A DNA stretch of 64,000 bases from Dendrolimus kikuchii (GCA_019925095.2 CM034409.1:6699001-6763000), one strand, 5' to 3'; shown: positions 1 to 10,577, counted from the first letter of the stretch. Made by a program: numbers and translations. Notes: generated from the sequence alone by a model not told the origin.

Positions 1-296
1 GACTGTTGGTATTTCCATCATATAACTGATGCATCTGGTTCTCCGATGGTAATATAAGGATGTAGGAACCAGCTTGTACAGTTCTAAGGCATACTCCCCG
101 AAAGTCATTCTCACTCATATTCCAGTAACCTCACACACACGACTCGACGAGTGGAGGCCTGGGTAAAAAGTTTGCTGTCGAAGACTCAGCCTGCCTCAAT
201 CTATCAAGAGACGATAAAACCACCCATGTCTTGTACGCGAGTACATAAAGTTTGTACTTTTGCCAAAATGGCTACGGATCCCTAAATCACTGTTCC
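1..296. other. Unassigned sequence at window start
   Basis: No coding frame, RNA gene or second copy elsewhere in the window was recognised. It ends at the target-site duplication of the RTE-like tail that follows. Confidence 0.4.
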
Positions 297-308
297 ATCA
301 TATTCAAA

Positions 309-457
309 CGAGCGAGAAGACGAGGACAGACAAGCGTGCATGACAAGAGTTATGAATATCAAAGAAGCAAGTGAGGTGTGTAAGAATAAGCCTAATTGGC
401 GCTCTGTTGTTCGTGCCTACCCCGCAAGGGAACTGGCGTGAAGTCATGTAGGTATGT
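309..457 (+). mobile_element. RTE-like LINE (family L1), 5'-truncated 3' end
   Basis: This is the last ~110 nt of the L1 ORF2 (ending in the peptide AYPARELA and a TGA inside 'ggcgtga') followed by a short 3' end with ATGT-like repeats. It is flanked by an exact 12-bp target-site duplication, atcatattcaaa, at 297-308 and 458-469. A deep 5' truncation with a duplication of this size is what target-primed reverse transcription produces. The same 3' end occurs six more times in the window. Confidence 0.85.
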
Positions 458-529
458 ATCATATTCAAAACAAGGTTTTCCAACAGCATAAAGATGCCAT
501 AAATTACTTCCGTTATGATTGAAACCGTA

Positions 530-915
530 TCCCCTAACACATGTGTGGCAAACTGCACTTCAAATTGTTGTAAAAACGAGGTCCTTGAAATAGCGGACGC
601 AGTACGACACAAGAATAACGGGGACTTATTTTTTGCAGTAGTTTGCAGAATGTCGCATGCTGGTCTTCTTTTTAAGGTTCCGTAGCTAGCAATAAACGGA
701 ACCCGTATAAACTGGTTATATCCCTTTGTATGTTACAAACATTTGTAAGATTCCGTCGATATTTTAACTATCTTCATAACCTTCATAACGTGTGGCAAAA
801 TGCACTTAAAATTGTTGCAAAAACGAGTTCCTACAAAATAGCGGAAGCAAAACTGCATAGTAACAACTGAGGTTTAGATTTTGCAGTACAATGTAGGATT
901 TCGCATGTTGTGCAG
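530..915. repeat. Diverged direct repeat, two ~130-bp copies
   Basis: About 540-665 and 783-915 are direct copies: both contain 'gtggcaaa.tgcactt.aaattgttg.aaaaacgag', then 'aaatagcgga.gca', then a 'ttttgcagta...aatgt.g..tttcgcatg' stretch. The spacer holds a 'ggttccgtag...cggaacc' motif shared with other repeats here (5650-5710, 59715-59770). No coding potential is evident. Confidence 0.5.
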
Positions 916-924
916 GATATTATT

Positions 925-1230
925 ATCCGTGCAGGAACGGAGAAAGAATACAATTTCCTGCAGCCGGGCGGCCTGTCGTAAGAGGCGACAAGACAACCCA
1001 CAGCCAGGTGATGGCAGGGCATCTGCCCAATAGGATGGTTACCACCCCTGGTCTGGAGTATGCCGCCATAATAACCTTGATTTGACCATGTTCCAGTCTC
1101 CCTTAAGAGAGCAGCAGCGCATTTGTAACACCTTTGGTGTTGCAAATGTCCATAGGCGATGGTAAGGCGCTATCCATCAAGTGGGCCGTCTGCCTGTCTG
1201 CTGAACTCATGCAATAAAATAAAAATAAAA
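925..1230 (+). mobile_element. S1 SINE-like element, near full length
   Basis: Sense strand runs from 'atccgtgcaggaacgg' to 'ctgaactcatgcaataaaat' and an A-rich tail. It is a GC-rich ~300-bp body in an AT-rich region and carries 'gttccagtctccc', which resembles a pol III B box (GGTTCGANTCC), plus a terminal AATAAA-like run. It faces the S1 copy at 1411-1716 tail to tail. Open frames across it are by-products of its composition. Confidence 0.8.
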
Positions 1231-1410
1231 TATTGCAGGTCTTCGCATCTTTTGAATTGTGAAATGAAATTTAAAAAAAAACCAAAATCAGGCGTTATAT
1301 CTTAAAAAGTGCTTTAACAGCCGCTTAAGCCATTTCCGCCAGGAGATTTCCTATGAGTAGTATTTGAGATTAAATTCGTTTTTATGCCTCCGTAGCCAAA
1401 GTACCTACAT

Positions 1411-1716
1411 GTTTTTTTATTGCAGGAGTTCAGCAGACAGGCAGACGGCCCACTTGATGGAAAGCGGTCACCATCGCCTATGGACATTTGCAACACCAAA
1501 GGTGCTACAAATGCTGCTCTCTTAAGGGAGACTGGAACCTGGTCACTAATGCCGGAACACAACTCAAGGTTTTTATGGCGGCATACTTTAGACCAGGGGT
1601 GATAGCCATCCAGTCGTTCAAATGCCCTACCACCTGGCTGTGGGTTGTTTTGTCGCCTCTTACGACAGGCCGCCCGGCCGCAGGAAATTGTATTCATTCT
1701 CCGTTCCTGCACGGAT
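1411..1716 (-). mobile_element. S1 SINE-like element, near full length
   Basis: Minus-strand copy: the plus strand reads from poly(T) through 'gcaggagttcagcagacagg' to 'cgttcctgcacggata'. It differs from the 925-1230 copy by scattered substitutions and small indels. I see no convincing target-site duplication. Confidence 0.8.
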
Positions 1717-2592
1717 AAAGAATATATTACATGTGACCCAAAATCAACATTTCTCATTTCTACGGAACCCTTAATCGCGGGCAGATTGCCAAGCACTCAC
1801 AGTTTTTCATCGATTCAATTGGTGGTGAAATATTAGCTTTCAAATTTATAAAAACAATCCCTCTAACGTTAGAACTAGTAAAAACGTTTGCATATGCCAC
1901 ATATACAATTAAAATGGAATATAAAGGCCGGCACTTCCGCCCAGACGTGCTATGTGCATAATGATAACAGTACCATGAAGCCGGGAACACGGGATCACGT
2001 TCGATATAAAGGGCAATGTCAGATAACAATAACCTAATCAGATATATGCTGTGAGATAAAACTTTCAGCACCAGTATATTCAGGTTGTGACTAATTTATG
2101 TTTGTGTATGACATCATGTAGGCAAACTACGATATTTTTAGTGTAGCATAACTTTGCGGTGTTAACAACGTCAAGTTCCATTCAAATTTTAAATACACAT
2201 CTTCAACAGTCTTCAAAAAACCTAATACGATTTCTACACTACCAATAAATTAGACTTGCTAAGAAAACTATCGCCTATCATATCCTGCTGATGCACCATA
2301 AAACAAGGAATATCTAGTCAGTATAGCTGGATATTTTTACTTAAATTTAAAGGTAGACCAAAAAAGAGATAGATGTATTGTGTGAAGGATGACATGATGA
2401 TTTGTGGTGAGACAGAGGACATATGCCAGAATAGAAGAGTATGATAGGAGAATACACATTGAGCCAACCCCAAAGTGAAAGAAAAGAGTTATCTCTAGTC
2501 AAATTTTCTACCGGCTAAAAGTTATCTAAGAATGAAATTGTATTCCGACTGAAAAAAGTAAAATAATTGAACTACTTTATCCAATTATAAAA
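1717..2592. other. Unassigned AT-rich sequence
   Basis: A 103-codon frame on the minus strand (1760-2071) has no recognisable motif and mixed composition; I do not treat it as a gene. No repeat copy from elsewhere in the window was recognised. Confidence 0.4.
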
Positions 2593-3069
2593 TACTAATG
2601 GTTGAAATTGGACCATAACAATTAATTTAAATTATAAATTTGAATATTATTAAGTTTCTGTTGTCAAAGACTACTATAATCACTATTACTACTTCTATAA
2701 TCACATATTTCGCCAAGGCTACACTGTTAATTTGACTTTAACAATAAACAAAACAGTATATATTGTGTGTGCCTGTCAATTACATGGTAGTGTGTGCAAT
2801 GTGCTTTTTTTTATTGATTTAAGGTATTTTTCATGCATATTTAAAAAAAAAATAGCATTCTGCACTCCTTTTCTACATAAACTATAAGTGTTCGAAATTT
2901 CATACTCCTCCGTCCGCGCAATTTTCGTAAAAAGGGTTTTTTTTTATATTGAATAGGTTCGCGTTTGACTGACATTGCACCTGACGTCAGGTGGAAATGC
3001 AGTCTAAGGTGGAGCACTCTTACCTAGAAGATACCTGTACAAAATTTTTGCTGTGTATTAATATATAGA
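2593..3069 (-). mobile_element. Non-autonomous Helitron, family HelA, degraded
   Basis: Matches the HelA consensus read backwards: a degenerate CTAG terminus at 2593, then 'ttgtcaaagactactataatcac', 'atttcgccaaggctacac', the hexamer-rich middle, 'gaaatttcatactcctccg', and the 5' terminus 'tattaatatataga' near 3069. About 90 bp of foreign sequence interrupts it at roughly 2945-3040. Confidence 0.7.
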
Positions 3070-3321
3070 TAACGACTCTTTCTCAAACTTCTCAAAACAC
3101 CCCTATGTTTTAGAGTCAATGGATCTGGTCAATACCGTGGCACAAATCTTTCGCTTTATCTACCTTAATCTCTTAATCAATCTCTACGTGTATGCAAGCC
3201 TATTTGCACCGCTTTTTGTCTGCCCATTGTTTAAAATATTTGCTATTTGGTGGATATTTTATCAATTTAACTACAATTTTGTTATGTTCTATCTAGTCAG
3301 CTTTTGTCTGTTTATTAATAA

Positions 3322-3513
3322 CTAGCTGACCCGTGTCCACTCCGCTGGGCGTATTAAAAATATTATTAATCACGATCAAATATAGCCTATGTCACTCAGG
3401 AATAATGTAGCTTTTTAATGGGGAAAGAATTTTCAAAATTGGTTCAGTAGTTCAAGACATTATTTCCTACAAATAAACCCACAAATTTTACCTCTTTATA
3501 ATATTAGTATCGA
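3322..3513 (-). mobile_element. Short Helitron, family HelB
   Basis: Begins on the plus strand with ctagctgacccgtg (3'-terminal CTAG on the minus strand) and ends at 'tataatattagtatcga', the reverse of the 5' TC end. It lies between A and T, the usual Helitron insertion dinucleotide. HelB copies recur at 44467, 51733, 52783 and 63441. Confidence 0.75.
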
Positions 3514-4695
3514 TTAGCTGAAATTCGTCATTTGCGTTTGTAAATTATTATATTTATATGGAATTATAATTATTCATTTAAATTGTAATTAACATTACTA
3601 TCGAAGAATGTCATAAACGGCAATCCCAATACTTTAAAGTTAGTATCAATTTATTCGCTAGATGTCGCAAGTATTGATACATAGTAATTTTACACACATT
3701 ACATTATTGGAAGCTTATTGCTTTTAAAAATGCTAGGTTGTTTAAATTTGAAATTGAAAAGAAACTTATTATATTAAGCCTCAATTTTTGCCTGATAGAA
3801 TCTAAAACAGTTTTAGTAATTTGTTTAAATCACAGTGACAAAAGAATTACTTGTTAAAAAAATAATCCTTGCGACGCCAGTAGTCGACCATTCTGACGAC
3901 ATTGTAATAGGAGAATTACAATGTCAAAAGGGGCGTTAATCTAAGAAATAGGATTTAGGCGCTTTTTCGGAATTAACTTTGTTACTGGGCTATTCATGTT
4001 ATTTCTAGTCTTCTTCTTCTATGCATTTATATATCATATTTCCTATAACAAGTCTAATTTGGGTCAAGAGCACATCCAAAGACTCGAAAGTATCCCTTAT
4101 CGAAGACAACGTACTAACCCAAAATATTAGGGTCAACGAATTCCAGGAGAAAGTGGCTCTATGTTACTATCCCTATAACCAATTAGATTCATATCTATAG
4201 GGCCGACGACCTGTTTCCACAATCTTTGAATCATAAATTAATGGCTATATCTAATTAAAATATGGAAACTCGTGTAGTCATTCCCACCTGTCCTTCACTA
4301 AACGCCCTTTGCTGGATATTTTAATCACAAAGAAAGGTAAATCGGGTGATAGGCGTGCGAGTATGTGTTTTTATAAGCTCGACGCTTTTCCTCGCTTCTG
4401 AAAGTTCGCGTATTTAAAGTGACAGACAGACAAAAAAGTTCGCAGCCCTACGTACGCATACTTATTCGCACGTGTATCTGTCCCTTAATGTAATCAGCCT
4501 TTGCTGCACCTCACCCACAGAAGATGATGTCTCAGATCAGATGATGATGCTCAGTGTTCTACTTATAGTCAAACGAGCAAATGCCCTACCACCTGGCTGT
4601 TGGATGTTTTGTCGCCTCTTACTACTCTTTTCTCCATTTATGTAAGTATAAGAATATTTTTTGTTATTCAATCCAATACACACATAGGTATGTAT
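3514..4695. other. Unassigned, with small repeat fragments
   Basis: Mostly unrecognised AT-rich sequence. It contains a repeat piece at about 3880-3945 related to 23480-23505 ('accattctgacga.attgtaatag') and an S1 fragment at 4578-4623 on the minus strand ('aaatgccctaccacctggct'). No coding frame is supported. Confidence 0.4.
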
Positions 4696-5205
4696 TGTTA
4701 CAACCTAGGCGCCGACAAAAACAAATTCCATGTACAGATTTGTAGAAGCACATTTATTACCCGTCGGCATTTGATCTAATAACAAATAACATTGAAATTA
4801 TTGTAAGTCTTTTATGATCGTCTTCTTTTATTTACTTATTTATTGGCATACGTTTCTAGAGAACAGCCTATTGTTGTATTGTAATCATTAGCCAGGTGTT
4901 AAGGTATTTTAAAGTACAAGCTGATTCTAGGAAAAACGGTCCACGTTGCCGGGCGGGGTAAGTAGAAAACGATGGCCTGATTAAGGGGAGGGGGGGAGCA
5001 GTCTAGCTACGACTACGATACGGGCGTGACGTGTGTTCATAACGACAATCTAATAGTGACGGACTTTGCGCGTTTTATTGAATTATTTTTGGATTTGTTG
5101 TGTTCGGTTATATTTGTACCTGTGTTATACGTGTTTGTAGACTTCTAATAAACTCTATAATAATTCCGACAGCATTTTAATTCGAGTGCCGCTAAACTCG
5201 TAACA
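4696..5205 (+). mobile_element. Solo LTR, 510 bp
   Basis: Starts TGTTAC and ends GTAACA, giving 6-bp terminal inverted repeats. It aligns along its length with the LTRs at 20141-20642 and 39916-40389: 'gccgacaaaaac' near the start, 'ttgttgtgttcggttatatt', 'acctgtgttatacgtgtttg' and 'aataaactctat' near the end. No gag or pol frame lies beside it. Orientation follows the AATAAA-like signal near the 3' end. The flanks (gtat/atcg) do not form a clear duplication, so this is probably the oldest copy. Confidence 0.75.
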
Positions 5206-5333
5206 ATCGTATCACGCCTGTTTCAAATTGGGGTATTCAGAGACGATCTAGATCTCCACTCGCTACAATCCTAACAAATACTTTTCGCTTCATTTACTTT
5301 CATCTACTTATCTCTTTATACATACATTAATGG

Positions 5334-5440
5334 ACGGTTCTTATCTCTCTATTCATTCACTTACCATCTGTTGAATTTTTACATTAGTTGTATAGAGATA
5401 GTAAGGCAAATGAACGATCAGTAAGATATAAGAAGCTGCC
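5334..5440. repeat. Palindromic MITE, family M2
   Basis: The left arm ('cggttcttatctctctattcat') and the right arm ('aatgaacgatcagtaagata') are imperfect reverse complements. Better preserved copies are at 58391-58484 and 58970-59099. Confidence 0.55.
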
Positions 5441-6490
5441 ATAAGTCAATAGGTGACGAAATTGTCTCAACCATCTCTCCTCCTCCTGCCTCCTCTTTAA
5501 TTTTTAATATACAAAATGATAACTTTTCACAAAATACAGATAACAAAGCTCAGAGAATACTTTTAACGAAAATTGATTTGAACAATACGTATATTTTATG
5601 TTGAGTAGTTTAAAAGATATGGGGCATTTTTTTATTAAGTTTTATTTTTATGATTCCGTAGACAAATGATGAAAACAGTGGACGCTTGTCACCTCTACGG
5701 AACCCTGCATTGCGTTTGTATTGACACGCACTTGGCTTATTTATTCCAAATAAAAAATTGGAAACCTGTGTCGTCATTTCCACCTGTTCACCACACGCCC
5801 CTTGCTGGAATCCTGATTTCACGTCTGATTGTGTTTTTAGGCCATGATTAGGAAATGTATGGAGGGCCGGCATGTACGAACCTACTTGTTGAGGCTCTTT
5901 TGTATGTATGTAACATATTTTTAATCAGTGAAAGTTTACGAGGAAAGATAGATATGGGACACGTCATTGGTAATGAACCAACATATATACATCTAAGAAA
6001 GAAAGAAAGACTTTATTTGAAGAGATAGAGACGTAATCTCATATTTTTATTTTAAATTTAGCCTATTTTGAGGATTTGTACGCCGCACTTTCAGCAAACA
6101 AGGTTCGCTCTCATCATAATGCTGTGCCGAAATTATGTCTGATACAACGCTGATTATCAGTGCAAACCTTCCCTTTGGTGTGATACCAAAACGACCCAAT
6201 TTTTTGTTAAGTAAGTACATAAATTTGCATCTTTTACATTTCTTTAGCTTATTCTTGAAGAATATATTAAAAATGTAAATTATTTTTTGGCATATACAAA
6301 GCAAGTCACAATCCAGTTTTATTTACGTAAAAGATTTTCTCAGATTATTTTTATCTCCGCTTGTACATTAATTAAATTATGTAATTTATGTCGTCTCGTT
6401 GATGACAAGTACAATATTTATTAAATGATATGTATCTTCTTTAAAATAAATATGACGAGGTGTAAAATAAAAGAGAAAGGACTTTGATGT
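5441..6490. other. Repeat fragments, no gene
   Basis: 5640-5830 contains the 'attccgtag...ctacggaacc' and 'cacctgttcaccacacgcccc' repeat, related to 4260-4330 and 59690-59790. 6063-6200 is a minus copy of a repeat also present at 16565-16650 and 24640-24745 (shared core 'gtgccg.a.tt.t.tc.gacacaacgctga'). The remainder is unassigned. Confidence 0.45.
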
Positions 6491-6808
6491 ATCCGTGCAG
6501 GAACGGAGAAACAATACAAATTCCTGCGGCCCGGCGGCCTGTCGTAAGAGGCGACAGAACAACCCACAGCCAGGTGGTAGGGCATTTGCCCGACTGGATG
6601 GCTACCACCCCTGGTCTAAAGTATGTCGCCATAACAACCTCGAGTTGTGTTCCTGACCAAGCATTACTGACCAGGTTCCAGTCTCCCTTAAGAGAGTAGC
6701 AGCGCATTTGTAGCACCTTTGATATTGCAATTGTCCAGAGGTGATGGTAACCGCTTTCCATCAAGTGGGCCGTCTGCCTGTCTGCTGAACTCCTACAATA
6801 AAAAAAAA
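6491..6808 (+). mobile_element. S1 SINE-like element, full length
   Basis: Runs from 'atccgtgcaggaacggag' to 'actcctacaataaaaaaaa'. It carries the palindromic 'gtcgtaagaggcgac' block and the B-box-like 'aggttccagtctccctt'. Its poly(A) abuts the long hairpin element that starts at 6809. Confidence 0.8.
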
Positions 6809-7275
6809 TCAACGAGCAAGTGGAAAAACGAATCGCTACAAAATTTTAACTTGAAGTTTTACGGGCAGGTTTTCAAATTGGACAAGTACATTAACAATCT
6901 GCCCGTAAAACTTCAAGTTAAAATTTCTTTGCGATTTGTTTTTCTACTTGTTCGTTGAAGTTTCACTTCTACTATGTGTCCCAGCACACATTTCGATTTT
7001 TCGCAGATTTACTGCAAATTATGATTTGGTTAGGTTAGGTACATTTTAATGAATACATTTTTTATTTAAACATATTTTATTTTTTTACAAACAAAAAAAC
7101 TAAATTTGTTCGGGAACCAAAAACGCATCCATTGTATACTCTAAAATTATGCCGCCTCTCACCACGTCTAATCTAAATTTATGCTGCTCTTCCACGCGGC
7201 CGTAACGCTTTTTCGTGATAGAAAAATCCTAAGACCCCGTCTATACAGAAGTTTCACTCCAAAAAGATAATATGC
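6809..7275. repeat. Hairpin-headed repeat M3, copy 1
   Basis: The first ~148 bp fold into a hairpin: 6840-6867 (aaattttaacttgaagtttt then acgggcag) is repeated perfectly inverted at 6898-6925, and with a few mismatches the arms extend to about 59 bp ('caacgagcaagtgg...' against '...ctacttgttcgttg'). A 30-nt loop begins 'gttttcaaattgg'. It is followed by 'gaagtttcacttctactatg', 'gatttggttaggttaggtac' and 'cacgcggccgtaacgctttt'. The same flank occurs at 50046-50475, where the loop is inverted. Confidence 0.8.
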
Positions 7276-7359
7276 TTTATGACACACAAGAAAGCAGTAT
7301 AAAGCAGAATCGAAAATCGAATGTGACCAGCTGTGACAAGCGGAGGGGTCAATAAATCA

Positions 7360-7450
7360 TGAAATTCGTGTGACGTGATTTGTGGATGGTCCCAGATGAA
7401 ACGCAAGAGATCCACCGTCTCTGTCTACCTCTATGAGAAACCAGGGGCCT
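7360..7450 (+). mobile_element. RTE-like LINE family L2, 3' remnant
   Basis: 'aagagatccaccgtctctgt' and 'ctacctctatgagaaacc' match the 3' ends at 58595-58672 and 63310-63375. Only the extreme 3' coding end survives. Confidence 0.4.
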
Positions 7451-8112
7451 TGTAATCGTTTCTTAAATTTAAAGAAAATGCTCAGCAACTGATTAGTGAA
7501 AATCCTACCCATAAACTCCTCTTTAGTCGAATATTTTGGGTACAACCTACGTTAGTCGTTCAAATTTCGCTTATCTGTGTTCCTCTTAGATAAATAACAG
7601 GTAATACACGTTTATAAGTGAAAAAAAAGATATTCATTGATAAGGGTCTGATTCTGATTCTCTTACTTAAGAGATGGCTAATCGTTTCTTAACGAGATTA
7701 TTATAAGTAAGGCCGTAAGTGTGTGTACATACAGATGTTGTAAATATGCCTACTTAGACCAACAATACTCGCATTGATCTCTATCGAAGTCTAGACTTAC
7801 ACCGGCGCCATATTTTGTTTAAACACTTTGTAACAGTACAAAAACATAACTATATTGGGCTATTATTGGACTGTATTTCGTTGTTCAACTCTGCTTATCT
7901 GGGTGCCCCAGTCGTGCGTTGCGACACTTTACGATAAAAGCTCAATTAAATCGATAGGGTACACGTTTTTCAAAATTGAGTATTATTAATATTCTCGTAA
8001 TCCGGTTATTTATTGTATTTTGTACTTATACTCAATTGATGATTTTTTTACAATAGCATTTAGGATACATATAAATTAAATGCAGTAATGTAGATGTGTG
8101 AAATATATAAAA
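7451..8112. other. Unassigned AT-rich sequence
   Basis: No repeat partner, coding frame or RNA structure was recognised. Confidence 0.4.
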
Positions 8113-9222
8113 CTAGCTGTCCCGTCAGACGTTGTGCTGCCCTGAAAAAATAAAAATCTAGGCCCGAACTCTAGTGCCACCTACCGGTTCCAATTGTGAT
8201 TCTAAAACATCCGGGGACACCCACTTAAACACACAAAAACAAAATCATCAAAATTGCCTCAGGAGATTAGGAGAATCCTAGAACCCGATCCCAGCGTCAC
8301 CTACCCGTTCCAGTTATACATCTAAACCATCCGGGGACCCACCCAAACACATACAAAAAGTTTAATCAAAATCGGTAAAGTTATATGCGTAGTTTTGTGT
8401 GGTATATTGATAGTTATGGTAGTTTTGGTTGGTAGATTTGGTTATTTTGGTAGTTGTGGTAGTTTTGATAGTTGTGGTAGTTTTGGTTTGTAGATTTGGT
8501 AGTTTTGGTTGGTCGATTTGGTATATTCGGTTGTTTTGGTAGTTGCGGTAGTTTTGATAGTTGTGGTAGTTTTGGTAGTTGTGGTAGTTTTGGTAGTTGT
8601 GGTAGTTTTGGTAGTTTTGATAGTTGTATAATAGTTGTGGTAGTTTTGGTAGTTGTGGTAGTTTTGGTAGTTTTGATAGTTGTGGTAGTTTTGGTAGTTG
8701 TGGTAGTTTTGGTAGTTTTGACAGTTGTGGTAGTTTTGATAGTTTTGGTAGTTTTGATAGTTGTGGTAGTTTTGGTAGTTTTGGTAGTTTTGATAGTTGT
8801 GGTAGTTTTGATTGTTTTGATAGTTGTGGTAGTTTTGGTAGTTGTGGTAGTTTTGGTAGTTTTGATAGTTGTGGTAGTTTTGGTAGTTTTGATAGTTGTG
8901 GTAGTTTTGGTAGTTGCGGTAGTTTTGATAGTTGTGGTAGTTTTGGTAGTTGTGGTAGTTTTGGTAGTTTTGATAGTTGTGGTAGTTTTGGTAGTTGCGG
9001 TAGTTTTGATAGTTGTGGTAGTTTTGGTAGTTGTGGTAGTTTTGGTAGTTTTGATAGTTGTGGTAGTTTTGGTAGTTTTGATAGTTGTGGTAGTTTTGGT
9101 AGTTTTGATAGTTGTGGTAGTTTTGGTAGTTGTGGTAGTTTTGGTTTGTAGATTTGGTAGTTTTGGTTGGTCGATTTGGTATATTCGGTATACATTTCAA
9201 CGATTCATTTTTATATATAAAG
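8113..9222 (-). mobile_element. Helitron (family HelD) carrying a minisatellite
   Basis: The plus strand begins with ctagctgtcccgtcagacgt, the reverse of a Helitron 3' end terminating in CTAG. A duplicated inner block ('cctagaacccgatcccagcg' against 'ctaggcccgaactctagtgc') follows, then the minisatellite (8400-9189), then 'atttttatatataaag', which resembles a Helitron-type 5' end in reverse. Tails of the same family are at 22600-22695 and 24878-24985. The right boundary is less certain than the left. Confidence 0.6.
8400..9189. repeat. 9-bp-unit minisatellite with 81-bp higher-order period
   Basis: About 80 units of 9 bp (TAGTTTTGG, TAGTTGTGG, TAGTTTTGA and variants). The variant 'tagttgcgg' recurs exactly 81 bp apart (C at 8917 and 8998) with the same unit order between, indicating block duplication. 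Both ends carry the same non-array segment ('gtagatttggtagttttggt' then 'tggtcgatttggtatattcgg', at about 8490-8529 and 9148-9189). Because the unit is a multiple of three, long frames rich in N/Y/Q or G/S/F open on both strands; these are artefacts. Confidence 0.9.
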
Positions 9223-9369
9223 AGAAAATATAAATTAATTACTGTTGTAATAATAATAAATAAATAAGTATGGTAATAACGATAACTTTAATAAGATAAT
9301 TATGACGGATGAAAATAAATAAACACTGTAATCTTCCATTTAATAATTATGAAGTCGGTGTCGATAATA

Positions 9370-9465
9370 ATTGTATGGGTAGTCTGGAGGAGAACGCCTT
9401 TGGCGACAAGACCGCCCATTGTACTTTAATGTATGTGCAATAAAGTTATTCATTCATTCAAAGTT
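9370..9465 (+). mobile_element. LINE 3' UTR remnant (family L5 type)
   Basis: 'gacaagaccgcccattgtac' followed by 'gtgcaataaagttattcatt' and a (CATT)n tail matches the 3' ends of the LINE fragments at 17373-18395 and 27190-27745. No coding part remains. Similar scraps lie at about 39440-39500 and 56037-56110. Confidence 0.5.
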
Positions 9466-9477
9466 ATTCATTTGTTT

Positions 9478-9810
9478 TTATTGCGAAGCTGGTAAACAGG
9501 CAGACAGCCCAGCTCATTGAAAGTGGTTACCGTCGCCTATGGGCGATTGCAACACCAATGGTGAAACCACCGCGGGATGGGAGGAATGGGATAGGGAAGG
9601 TTGGATAGGGATAGGGGGAAATGGGCCATCGGAACTCTTGCTCATTGCATAAAACATGATTAGCTCAAGGTTCACCATTTCACGCCGATATTTTGTGAGA
9701 GCGTGATATCATACATACATACATACATACATAACTTCACGCCAGTTCCCTTGCGGGGTAGGCACGAACAACAGCGTGATATCACATCGATTAAACCGGC
9801 CCAATGTGCA
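9478..9810 (-). mobile_element. S3 retroelement, interrupted by an L1 tail
   Basis: The plus strand reads from 'tttttattgcgaagctggta' through 'aaacaggcagacagcccagc' and 'gattagctcaagg' to 'cacgccgatattttgtgaga'. A second copy is at 18690-18985. The first ~90 bp resemble the 3' end of S1, so the two families share a tail. A short L1 copy (9712-9772) splits it. Confidence 0.65.
9712..9772 (-). mobile_element. RTE-like LINE L1, 61-bp 3' end
   Basis: Only (TACA)n plus the last ~45 bp of L1 ('cttcacgccagttcccttgc' and onward). It is flanked by an exact 12-bp duplication, agcgtgatatca, at 9700-9711 and 9773-9784. One of the shortest copies, yet the duplication is perfect, so the insertion is young relative to the S3 host. 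Confidence 0.85.
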
Positions 9811-9862
9811 TATTGTTACAATTACCTGTTATAAAGGTTACATCAAATATATTCAGATGATA

Positions 9863-10201
9863 CTAGTGGTCGCCCGTGGTCGAAATTCGAACACAATAAT
9901 TAATTAAAATTTAAAATTATATAAGTTTGAAATTTATTAAGATTCTGTTGTCAAATACTTCTATAATCACAGATTTCGCCAAGGCTATACTCTTAATTTG
10001 ACTTTAACAATAAACAAAAGAGTAATGCGTGTGTGTGTCAAATACATTGTAATGTTTTTTTATGCATTATTAAAAAAAAATACAAGTATTCTGCACGCCT
10101 CTATAGAAACTGTAAGTGTGCGAAATTTCATACTCTACCGTTAGTGCAATTTTCGTAAAAGGGGGTACAAAGTTTTTGCTTCACGTATTAATATATATAG
10201 A
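9863..10201 (-). mobile_element. Helitron HelA, near-complete 339 bp
   Basis: The plus strand starts ctagtggtcgcccg and ends 'tattaatatatataga'. On the minus strand this gives a 5' TC end and a 3' CTAG end with a short hairpin (GTCGAAATTCGAC-like, here slightly mutated) about 10 nt inside. It is flanked by A on the left of the plus strand. It has no coding capacity, so any mobility would depend on an enzyme supplied from elsewhere. Confidence 0.8.
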
Positions 10202-10512
10202 AGATTCTCGTAGACTTATCGTATAAATAACACTATGACTGTGTTGTCTTTTGTTTGTCTATGTCTGTGGTTCCGGTGTCCATATCTTTTACTTCGAATA
10301 AAGTGCGTAATGGCTAATAATCAAATTCCACTGCGTTTTATTTATTATGATATTATCAATCGTGATGAAACCGCTTTGGACTAGCGTGGCGGGTTGTTCG
10401 TTCCCATATAAACGGAAGGCCCGAACCCAGCAGTGGGACGTTTATGTACTCTTATTCCTAGACCGCACTGCGAAATATAATCGTGCGTATTTATCCGCAG
10501 TATTCAGCAATT
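10202..10512. other. Mostly unassigned
   Basis: About 10405-10435 ('ggcccgaacccagcagtggg') matches the body end of the tRNA-derived SINE at 46139-46436. The rest has no recognised feature. Confidence 0.4.
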
Positions 10513-10577
10513 TTTGTAGTGCAACTTCTTTAGAATCGCTGTGATTTCAAAATCGATGAAACGAAAAACTGACATTA

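Noticed and set aside
4696..5205. Full-length LTR retrotransposon
   Set aside because: The four LTRs are thousands of bases apart with no gag, protease or polymerase frames between them; each is treated as solo.
6441..6812. 123-codon minus-strand frame, and similar frames at 1314-1796, 17713-17991, 31014-31385 and 41250-41591
   Set aside because: All lie across S1 copies and encode the same repeat in different frames; no protein family is recognisable.
8400..9189. CRISPR-like array
   Set aside because: Units are 9 bp, contiguous and without unique spacers; the setting is eukaryotic.
8362..9233. Long open frames (up to 277 codons) rich in N/Y/Q or G/S/F/C on both strands
   Set aside because: They are produced by the 9-bp tandem unit, which keeps frames open on both strands; there is no start context or conserved domain.
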